This document shows positions 46,717-54,969 of a stretch of DNA of 54,969 nt, piece by piece (the first letter of the stretch is position 1; the number at the start of each line of letters is the position of its first letter). This stretch comes from Cylindrodendrum hubeiense (lineage: Eukaryota > Ascomycota > Sordariomycetes > Hypocreales > Nectriaceae), in NCBI GenBank assembly GCA_014621425.1, contig JAANBB010000275.1, forward strand, positions 1 through 54,969, written 5' to 3'. The notes beneath the pieces are model-generated. The model was not told where the DNA came from. It saw only the letters and a program-made list of their open reading frames with translations, and searched no databases. The position numbers were made by a program, and so were the translations under genes.

Positions 46717-48365
46717 CTGACCCCCCCCGTCCAAGGTCGCTCCTTGCCCTGGAGAGGGTTGCTACGAGACCCCTATCGAGACTCCTGTTGTTATCGTCAG
46801 CGCCGGCTCCAAGGCCTATTCTGGCGGTGTCGTTGCCATTGCTGCTGCCCTGGCACTGGTCTTCAGCCTGATCTAAACTGCCTTGGAGATGATCATAAAA
46901 CGAGCCCATGTTAGAACACGACTGGATGTCCAGGATGGATTCTGATGAAAATGATGTTTTTGGGATTCTAGACCTAGTTAGAATCTCTGCCCTAGACGAG
47001 GAAATGAAAACCCTGGGGATTAACCTCCAAACACTTGCTGCCTTTCTGACATGTTGTGAATTATGCCAAAGGGAGGCTACCAATTGCAAGAATCCGGTAA
47101 AGCCAAGGGCTGAGACCTGCCAACCATATAGACCTTAACATTGAGTCGCGCACCTCCCATGTGTCAAACCGTGGTTGGATAGTAATTTAACGCTCCTCAG
47201 CCAGCTCAACAAAAGGAAATGGCAAGCTTTGATAGCTCTTCATTGTGTGCGGTTGTCACAAAGCCACAAATTTCACCGCTAGTTTAACCCTTTAGGGAAA
47301 CGCATTGATATATTGCCTGACATTCAGATATGCCATGCCAGGTCTGATGTGGCTGACATGGAATCAGGTATTCCCGGAGCTGTTCCAACAAGGAGTTATC
47401 TACATGCCCTTAGCAGACGCTAGGTTTTCTTGATCTGGCATATCACATGATGGCTCCGTTTCCATGCGCTTCAACGACCTCACATGACCATCCTTGGACC
47501 AGGGGTAGCTAAACCCCCTGCCTTCTTTATCAAGCTTGATGCATGCCTGGATTCCGTTAAACGAGGCGGATGTCTTGGGCGGAGATTACGGCAGCTGTCC
47601 TGTGTGCTAACGCCCGCAGGAGCAGTGTGAGGCTGTCTCCTATGATTAACTTGCAGACTCGCGGAAGCGGAATCCTAGAGATCGGACGTTCTGCAGGAGA
47701 GGTAATGGGGAACTGACCGCCAGGAGAACACGGCTGGTGCAGCCTCTTGGCCTTTGCAGGCGGACAAGAACCAGGGGCCGCATGCGAGCAGCTGTCATCT
47801 GGACATTTGAAGTACTTGAACTAGGACAGGGCTGTCCACAGCGCCGGTAGTTGCCTGTGGCGCACCTAGTCCTGCAAGTCGCTTTCTTTAGTGGTGGGGA
47901 TGGATGACGGTTGCATCCAGGAAGCTATCCATTGGGCAGCAATTGCATGATGACCAAATTCCCCAACTTCTGCGTGTAGGTCGACGCAATCAGAGACTCA
48001 CCGCTCTGTTCGATCCTGCAACAAGATGCAATGCAAGCCCCTTTGTCGGGGAATGCCGAGAGTGGTCGGAGACTGGGCGAGAGGCCCTAGGAGGAGTCGA
48101 AGCCTTGAGGCGTGGGGGATGGGTGCCGAACCCGTTAAGCGGTGAGACAGCATCAAAATACTTGCTGACCTTTTGTCTCGAAAGCGCACCATGCAGGTCC
48201 AGAAGCTCTGCCGATCAGCAAATCTAACAAATGATGTTAGTGCCTCGCTATGTCTCGCGGTGTCCGATGAGATGTGTTCTGGTTCCAGGTACCAGCGGTG
48301 CATCTGCAGCCTAATGGTTATTTTTGGTTGTCTTCGCATTCATGAGACAGCTGGGGACTACTCAC

Positions 48366-48395
48366 GAAAACACACAAAAACACACGAAAACACAC
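48366..48395. repeat. Three 10-bp repeats (RAAAACACAC)
   Basis: Units at 48366, 48376 and 48386 read GAAAACACAC, AAAAACACAC and GAAAACACAC. Short tandem repeat in non-coding DNA. Confidence 0.75.
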
Positions 48396-49966
48396 GAGTA
48401 GTTGGGCTGCCCACCCACATCTTGTCTTGAACTGTCACGAGCTACAACCTTTACTGTCGCGTGAGTAGACCTGATCCTATTTAGAGTATCAAGATTGCGA
48501 CAAACATCGAGGAATACGAGAAACAGCCTGAAACGCGTTTCAGCAGTGTAAGCCAAGCCGGGCGACCAACAGCTGACCGTCAGCCACGCGCGAATGATTG
48601 AAGGAGAATGAGGCCAGCAAAAAGGAAATCCCCGGTGCCTTGGTTCCAATGTCAGAATACAATAAATAGCGTTTAACGCTAATACGCCGTGCTCACACGC
48701 CCTGGTGCTGCACCTCCTCGTAAGCGTTCGTGTGCGAGCAAGGCAAGGCAGAGATCGATGAGCCTGCTGACTCGGTCCAAATGGGCTGCATATTTGGGGG
48801 GCTTGCTCATTGCGGATTGGTACTGACGTTGACGCAGGAGGTGAATGCAGACGGCCCACACACACTTATAAAAATACTTGGGACGGCAGAAAGCGACTGA
48901 GTTGAAAGTCGATCAAAAGGGGACAGGTGCATGTTTGTACCGGTAAATTGTCCACGGTATTCTCGGGAAAGGTGAAACATTGCGAGGGGGAGGCGTTGGC
49001 GACTGATCATGATTGAGATTCGCCCTGTTGCGTTACTGTGGCCGTGGATACCAGATACATTGAGTGACTCTCCCATCGGCTCTCCTCCGCCCTTTCACCG
49101 CTCTAGCAACGACAAGTTCGGTCGGTGCCCTTATTGGCGTATTTGCAACTCGGCCACCAGTCTCATTTCCCTCCGCCTCGTTCATTTCGTTTTGTCATGG
49201 TTTGGGGTTTGTTCCAGCAATTATCCCGCCCCTCCCGCAGATTGCGGGATCGCCGGACCGCTGCTGACACCACCTGTAATACCCTCCATCATCGCCGACA
49301 AAGTAAGCTAGTGAAGCCTGCATGCTCTGTCCCGCGATCAGGTTCCGTGGTTCAAACGATGCACCGAGATACGCATACGAAATTGCGATGACATGGCCGC
49401 TGTCTGCCAAATGGCCAATCAACAATGGGGGTCGCCTTTCTATAAGCCTGCCTGAAACTCAAACTTTGATGACGGGTATCAATGTCATGAGTTGGGCGCT
49501 GTAGTCTCTGTTGTAATCGTCTGGCCAGAGTACCGTACTTTGACTCCCGAGACGAAGTCCCATCCATGTACCATGACGAATAACAACATCGAGTTCTAGC
49601 GAGAAGTAGCAGCCGAACTACATGGGTGAGAACCCTCCTAAACCATCTATATACCTAATGTCACCCCCAACATAGCCACAAGTTTAGACTTGGTGTAAAT
49701 CCAAACACGAAACCCCTGCTTTTTGCTTGCCATCTACCCGTCGTCGACGTTTCATCTCGTGCAGAAGTGAGATGTCGCATCTCTTTGCTTTTCCACGTTT
49801 TGGACTGCCACTCCACTCAGGCCCTTCGTCGAGTCTTACTTGTCCCGTGCCTTGGTGTCATTTATATCTAGATCTGTGTGGAGGAGGGGGAGCCTTGCTT
49901 TTGACTGCAGGGGTGAGGAGTAGGACGCCTTGTCAAGCACCACTATCAAGCACCACAGCTTCAACT

Positions 49967-49972
49967 TATAAA
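49967..49972 (+). promoter_or_regulatory. TATA box upstream of the first small CxCC gene
   Basis: TATAAA lies 138 bp upstream of the start codon at 50110, a sensible distance for a fungal promoter with a leader of about 100 bases. The second family member has a TATTTAAA at a similar distance. Confidence 0.5.
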
Positions 49973-50109
49973 TGAAAGACAATTTCGCCTTCTGAGGTGG
50001 TGACATGATTCGATACCCCTACACATTTTTCTCAGCCCTCGATTGCTGTCCAACACCCACCTCAAGACTCACCTGCTCGGCCCGGGGAAGAAGAACCAGA
50101 CCGACCACC

Positions 50110-50406
50110 ATGGCGGCGCAGAACACAGACGCCTCCTCCACGGTTGTAAATTTGAGCCAAGATTGCCAGTAAGCTCTCCTCGCCGGCCGGCTTTTGCTGG
50201 ACTCATCTTCTTGAAATATTAGCTAAACCATGTCTAGATGCTGTGATCTTTCAGATGTCCCCGCGCCTGCTGGAAATCAGCTCGTCGAGACATTCCTTCA
50301 AGATCCCGAACTACCCGTCAGCTACCGACTCGATGGGACTGTTCAATCTCCGAGCCCACCTGAGGAGAGCTCCGAACCCCCAAAGCAAGATAAGGAAGAT
50401 GAGTAG
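50110..50406 (+). CDS. Tiny CxCC-motif protein, copy 1 (75 aa)
   Basis: Exon 1 is 50110-50168 and exon 2 is 50238-50406. The 69-bp intron (GTAAGC...GTCTAG, branch GCTAAAC) splits a Gln codon in phase 2. The product starts MAAQNTDASSTVVNLSQDC and continues Q-C-C-D, giving a C19-x-C21-C22 cluster. The remainder is acidic and Pro/Ser/Glu-rich, ending KEDE. There is no signal peptide or membrane segment, and the start context is excellent (CCACCATGGCG). A second gene at 53121 shares the motif D-A-S-S-x-x-V-N-L-S-x-x-C-[QE]-C-C and an intron at the same codon and phase, which supports both as real genes. Function unknown; the Cys cluster could bind metal or be lipid-modified, but that is speculation. 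Confidence 0.7.
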
Positions 50407-50807
50407 GGCGGCAGGGTAATTCAAGTGAAGTGGCCGAATCGGAGGTTGGAGTCGTGATTAGCGACGTCGAATTATGGGTTTCCCTCCACGGGGTTGGAGC
50501 TTGTACTATTAGTAATCATGTACCAAATAATATTGAAGTTTATTTTTAATTGTCCGAATCTTAGTTTAACGGGCTTCTACGTCTTATAGATGACATGGGA
50601 CGCGCTCTATGAGGAAGGGTTGTACGCACTACTTGGTCTCGGACTCGATGTAAACAAGGGCCGGATAGCGAGCTGATGAGCATGTTAATGCGGCAGGCTA
50701 ATCGAAATCACCGAGGAACATAACTGAAGTACCTCGAGATGCCATATTTGTCAGTGCTGCTTCGTTATATGCATGACGCGCAAGTGTAAAGACTGTTCGC
50801 GCTGAGT

Positions 50808-50833
50808 GTTGGCGCCGTCTGTTGGCGCCGTCA
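50808..50833. repeat. 13-bp direct tandem duplication
   Basis: GTTGGCGCCGTC(T/A) occurs twice in immediate succession (50808-50820 and 50821-50833). Each unit also contains the palindrome GGCGCC. Confidence 0.8.
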
Positions 50834-52993
50834 CTGCAGAGATCGGTTCTGACTTGAAGACTAAAACCAACACGAATGCCCAAAACGACGTTGAATTTGT
50901 TGTATTTGGTGTCCCAGCTGTTTCCATGTCGGTAAAGCAAACCCATGCGCTTTCACTGTAATGCCTGGTCGCCGATTTCCTCACAGGATCAAGCTCTGCC
51001 GTTGTTGGAATGCGACAAGTGCCGCCGCCCACTGTGTGGTGCTGTGGAATGGAACCGGCTGTGAGCAGAAAATGACCGTGCCAAGTTCAAACCTGTGTCT
51101 ACTTGGTAAGAAGCTATCGTACAAGACTCAGGAGGAGCAAGATGGAAATTGCCAGGTATCAACTACGAAAATGACGGGCGACTTATAGTTCTCCGTGAGT
51201 TTGATGTGCTTCGCTTCAGCTGCGCAATCCTCGTATCATCGGGCCCTTTCAGTGTCTCTAGTTAGTTGATTGAACCGAAGATGGGCCACTGAAAGATTTC
51301 CTGTGCATATTGGTCGGTTTGGCAACGTGGGAAAGATGTGCTTCTCAGAGCTGCCCAACACCACGAACCATCATTTGTGGGCCGAAAATGGCGTATGCTG
51401 CATCTGCCAACTACGGAAAACATAGAATGAACACTCCGCTAATGCGTACTGCAAAGATAGCCTAAGTAGATGTAGCAAGCATTGTATCAGAGCCCACCAT
51501 CGCAGCCTGTTTGCCCGGCAATAGTTGGCACCGCTCCTTTTGGTGCAACAGGGCACACGTTTTCTACAATAGGGGCTAGCTTCAATTGAGAAATGGGCCA
51601 AGTGTCAGTCTATTTCAACCTCCACGCGGGGAATATGGAGGGGGGGACGATCGACCGGGTGGCGGTCGGTGACGCAAACGGGCCGACGGTTTGCCACGTC
51701 ACGTAGCCTTGGAGGCGAGAGGCCCCCGGATTATCGAGGTCGCACCAGCGGCATGACGCGGGCGTTACACTCCCCTCTGTGACTCGGTAGTGACGGGTGC
51801 AGGCAGGCTGGGCCAAATAGCCCGGTAAAGGTTGAGACAAGTAAGGAAGACACAGGGAGAACAAAGCTAGAGAAACAAGAAAAGAAACAACGAGTCAAAC
51901 CAGGGCGTTCCAGAAGCCCAGGCTGCGTATCCAGTCGGCGACGCCACGCGCCCGGAGATGAGCTTCCTCCCGCGGTTACCGCAGACGGACCGTGCGTGTA
52001 TTGACAGAGGAAACAACTCATGAAGGGCACAGTCAAACTTGCGGAAGAGGAGACAAGGGAGGGAACAAAAGCAAACCCTCAGAGGGATATATGATGCCGG
52101 GGGCATTGAAGTTGATGTCTTTCAGTGAGCCTTGACCGCAGCTCTGGGCTGGTGAGTGGCTTGGCTGAGCCCTGGCCTGGGGACAAGAGAAACCATCTGA
52201 CCCGGTTCTCATACCCTGGTAATAAGATAAAGAGAGACAGGCTGGCAAGGGCCGCATGGCTGATAAAGGGACTGGCCAATCCTGGACTTGATTCCTCGCC
52301 CCAGTCTGGCATTCCGATTGGATTGCAACCTGAACCCCGGCACATGGGTGGTGTTGCACTATGGGACGTCGCAGTTGTTCGTTCAGCGAGGTTGTATCCA
52401 TCCCAATGGTAGAAAAAGAAGGCGAGACAACATCCCGCCCTGCAGCCCCTTCGATCGCTCACGTCACAGGACGAAACCCAACGGTAGCACTCAATTACTC
52501 TTCGTGCCGTAAATCGACTTCAGCCCAATGATATTACAATTACGCATGCACTTGTCTCACTCGCAGCGATCAGCTTCCGCAGATTTTCACACCGAGTACC
52601 ATCTACGAGGCGCTTCGTTCCTGGTGAATTTTGCGTCTTGCATCAGCCACCTTATCATCTGTTTCCTCTTCCCCCTCATCGCATTCACGATAACCTCATG
52701 CCACTTTTCGTCAGTTTGTTATCTCATCATGCCCACGCCCCTTCAATCCGCACCGTCCCTCTTGTCTCTGAATTACGTTCCCTCTTCCCCCGCTCTCGCC
52801 CTCCCATCCCGAAAGGGCTGTCATATTCTTTTTTTATCTTCTATTACGCCCGTGTCTGAACTACGGCCTCTCATTGTGTCCTCTCCTAGGCCCGCTTCAG
52901 TGTCATCGAATCAAGCCAGTAATGGATGTCGTCCGCACTCGTCACGAACGCACGAAGTGCTTCTTTGAGGCACAGCCGCGAATGTCGCCATAT

Positions 52994-53001
52994 TATTTAA
53001 A
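52994..53001 (+). promoter_or_regulatory. TATA-like element upstream of the second small CxCC gene
   Basis: TATTTAAA lies 120 bp before the ATG at 53121, similar in type and distance to the TATAAA before the paralogue at 50110. It is followed by a C/T-rich leader. Confidence 0.5.
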
Positions 53002-53120
53002 GACCACTCCCATTCTCTTCCCCTCATTTTGGTGCTGAGCTATCCTCATCGCCCCAACTTGACGTCGCTCTTCTTCACGTCTATTTTCCCAGACTCAGAA
53101 CCTTCTCAATCTAAACCAAC

Positions 53121-53438
53121 ATGGCCAATCCTAAGGACGATGACGCATCGTCTCTACATGTAAACCTTAGCGACACTTGCGAGTTAATCACGCCTGGCTT
53201 CCCGGAAACTTTGGGACATCTAATCTGATTCATTATTAGATGTTGCGAGCCTCGTACTACATCTGATGGTCCTTCCACTGAGGCCGAACGGCTGATGGCA
53301 TTCATTCGAGATCACGCGCTGGCCACTTTATGTGTTCCCTGCACAGTTGCCGTGTCTGAACAAGTTACCGGGAACAAGGCTAAACCCCCCCCTTCAGACG
53401 CCAAGGACCCAGGTAATGGCTCACAAGACAAGTCTTAG
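53121..53438 (+). CDS. Tiny CxCC-motif protein, copy 2 (86 aa)
   Basis: Exon 1 is 53121-53182 and exon 2 is 53240-53438. The 57-bp intron (GTTAAT...TTATTAG) splits a Glu codon in phase 2, exactly where the paralogue at 50110 splits its Gln codon. The product starts MANPKDDDASSLHVNLSDTC and continues E-C-C-E, so C20-x-C22-C23. The C-terminal part includes a second short Cys pair (LCVPC) and ends in a polar, Pro/Asp/Ser/Lys-rich tail. No signal peptide. The two proteins match well only over the first about 24 residues, so they are diverged paralogues or share a domain. It lies 2.7 kb from copy 1 in the same orientation. Function unknown. Confidence 0.68.
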
Positions 53439-53600
53439 CTGTGGTAGTCAGCGTGCTTCAGCTTGCGCCACTACGTCTAGTCAGAACTCACAAAACCGTT
53501 GCGCACGTTTTAGATACTGGGCGGAATTGAGAAATTTACCTGGTTCATAGGGCACATATGAAAGTCTGTTTTAGCAGTGGTGGGTTTATTTGACAAATGA

Positions 53601-53840
53601 GCTTTTCATAGCGGCTGGACAGGCTGTCTTCGAGATCGACAGTGTGGAGCAAGTTTGATTCATGGGTTTCAGACCAAAAAAGGGGACAGCACTTTGAAGC
53701 AGTACAATGACTTGATCAAGACTGTGTTAGACAATCTGAGGAAATTTGGCCAATTTAAAGATATCAGCCAGCAACAATTCACCAAACTCTCCCTTCAGGC
53801 CTTCAATCTCGCTGCGCTGGGTTTCTTGACAGTGTCCTAA
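53601..53840 (+). pseudogene. Orphan coding-like fragment
   Basis: The frame is open from a stop at 53598-53600 to a stop at 53838-53840, with no ATG. It encodes about 79 residues with a protein-like amphipathic stretch, including STLKQYNDLIKTVLDNLRKFG and FTKLSLQAFNLAALGFL. It may be a remnant of a larger gene or an unlinked 3' exon. It lies just downstream of the second CxCC gene but shares nothing obvious with it. Family not recognised. Confidence 0.3.
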
Positions 53841-54969
53841 GGAGATCTCCCATCCACTCTGATGCCGATTCTTATTCAAGCGTGATCGGATCTTTATCCC
53901 CTGGTTAGCTTGCCTGTTGGAAGTTTTATCGCAGTTCAGGTGAGCCAGGATTAGAGAAACACGCTGAACGTTGTCTCATTTTGTACTTGGATGAAACTTG
54001 GCGACAAGGGGCCAAAGTCCGACGACTCTAAACATGTCATATGTTCCAACATGGTTCCCGTCCCAGCCTGATAGCTGGACCATCATGGAGACAATATTTC
54101 CCCTGTATAATTTACTCCGTTCCAGTGCATAATCAATCCAGGGAACGCCGCATCATGACCAATGCGGATACTGGAAATGTACAAGGGCTTGCGACCAACA
54201 CGTTGGCCTAACACAGGCCTGCAAGACCTATCAGATACAAGAGCTCGAATACATGGAGACGAGACCGTATCTGCAGGGGAAATTAATTATTACACTTCAA
54301 GTTCACTAGGCGGGCTAGACGTCAGTGCGGCTTGATCCCCGCCGACCCCCGAGGTACCAATCCCACGGTACTGGCGGTGATATCGTGGACGTCAACCAAC
54401 AATATTAAATGTCTCCACCACGCTGCATTCCCCGAGGCGGACGAAAGTGTGTGTCCTGCAGGTCTAACGCGTTCATCCCATTTTAGGCGCTTCTAATAGG
54501 TCTAAGCATTGCGGCTCATGTGTCTTGTCTAGAACCCAGCCCTGGATAAAATGAACCTTTATGGTCAGGCGAGGTGATCCGGGGCCGTAAATGGCACGAG
54601 GGAGATCGGTCTCCAACGTCAACTGGTCGTCATGATTCGTATTCGTTCCGCCGTGTGTGTCGGCGGGGGAAAATGTCTCTGTGTGGGCTATGAAATCACA
54701 AAAGAACCTCGAGATCAAAGCGCGCCATGGGACAACTACGAGATGATGACCCGAGCCACACACTGTAGCAGATACTTCACAGAGGAAATGGCTGGGCACG
54801 AGCCACTCTCCCACTTTCCCACGGTGGGAGTATTGAGACGACGTGAAACACGGCTGCGTGCCCTGGCCACGCCGACGAGCTTTGTCACAGCGGAATAGAA
54901 GCCTCGGTAAAGGGATTTAAGACATTTCATTTACAGACAATGACTCAAGCATTCCGGGGCCCAGTTGAA
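53841..54969. other. Terminal non-coding stretch
   Basis: 1.1 kb to the window edge. The frames at 54473-54814 (minus) and 54632-54898 (plus) overlap each other and show no recognisable domain. No clear gene start or end is seen, but a gene crossing the right edge cannot be excluded. Confidence 0.45.

Larger units (their letters stand above)
45951..46876 (+). pseudogene. Secreted Cys/Pro/His-repeat protein with GPI-type tail, two frameshifts
   Basis: Starts with a clear signal peptide (MIRSMLVVGVMAAGAMA, likely cut before QVD). There follow repeated Cys motifs of the form CPP(D/E)VxDCP(W/Y)xH (four copies) and CPP(E/Q)GC (two copies). Next come a PEHHE-repeat block and an ETP-repeat block. 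The last stretch ends in a small-residue site (SAGSKAYSGG) and a hydrophobic tail (VVAIAAALALVFSLI), typical of a GPI-anchor signal. The coding sequence passes through three frames. The first shift is at a C6 run (46334-46339) and the second at a C8 run (46721-46728). One extra C at each would explain both, and the remaining length is then an exact multiple of three (about 307 codons). No intron explains the shifts. Either the gene is genuinely broken, or the homopolymers are miscounted. Cell-wall surface protein is the likely role; family not recognised. Confidence 0.7.
46877..50109. other. Gene-poor region before the first small CxCC gene
   Basis: 3.2 kb with no convincing gene. Early sequence is probably 3' UTR of the surface-protein gene. 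A three-copy 10-bp repeat lies at 48366-48395. Scattered frames of 60-170 codons on both strands lack domains or credible starts. The last about 150 bp form the promoter and leader of the gene at 50110. Confidence 0.5.
50407..53120. other. Spacer between the two small CxCC genes
   Basis: 2.7 kb without a convincing gene. It contains a 13-bp direct repeat (50808-50833). The frame at 52528-52968 is C/T-rich and looks like promoter/leader sequence of the downstream gene rather than protein. I looked for a third copy of the CxCC family here and did not see one. Confidence 0.5.

Noticed and set aside
52528..52968. Plus-strand frame of 146 codons upstream of the second CxCC gene
   Set aside because: C/T-rich promoter-like sequence; no domain, and it ends just before a TATA-like element serving the downstream gene.
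1..54969. CRISPR array, rRNA genes, intact transposon or biosynthetic gene cluster
   Set aside because: No regular spacer-repeat array, no 5S or large rRNA sequence, no transposase or reverse transcriptase motifs, and no grouped pathway enzymes were seen.

Overview
The window is nuclear DNA of a filamentous ascomycete (Pezizomycotina, most likely Sordariomycetes). Genes are monocistronic on both strands. Their introns are short (about 47-104 bp), with GT..AG borders and CTAAC-like branch sites, and the conserved proteins resemble filamentous-fungal families. I could not run a database search, so family names rest on motifs and recalled family features.

Layout: 120-1459 (+) Ca2+/calmodulin-dependent protein kinase; 3199-4627 (-) inositol phosphorylceramide synthase (AUR1); about 8.5 kb with no convincing gene; 13167-15258 (-) RNA polymerase I subunit RPA34.5; 15677-18136 (+) polynucleotide 5'-kinase GRC3, head-to-head with RPA34.5; a long leader region; 22008-24517 (+) Zn2Cys6 transcription factor with a GC-AG intron; a second gene-poor tract of about 11 kb holding one small hypothetical gene (30308-30786, -), short tandem repeats and a 22-bp palindrome; 35427-36155 (-) C2H2 zinc-finger protein; 38300-41391 (+) Sro7/tomosyn/Lgl exocytosis protein; 41636-42760 (-) single-pass membrane/coiled-coil protein; 43707-44615 (+) atypical short-chain dehydrogenase.

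The right-hand part (45.9-55 kb) looks accessory. It holds a Cys/Pro/His-repeat secreted protein with a GPI-type tail, broken by two frameshifts that both sit in C-homopolymers (45951-46876). It also holds two tiny two-exon genes (50110-50406 and 53121-53438) that appear to be paralogues: they share an N-terminal motif ending in a CxCC cluster, and an intron at exactly the same codon and phase.

Functionally, RPA34.5 and GRC3 both serve rRNA production and share a 418-bp promoter. The kinase, AUR1 and Sro7 genes are housekeeping signalling, sphingolipid and secretion functions with no obvious local coupling. I see no biosynthetic cluster, CRISPR array, rRNA, tRNA or intact transposon. The most novel material is the tiny CxCC paralogue family and the repetitive surface protein; neither amounts to a demonstrated new system.
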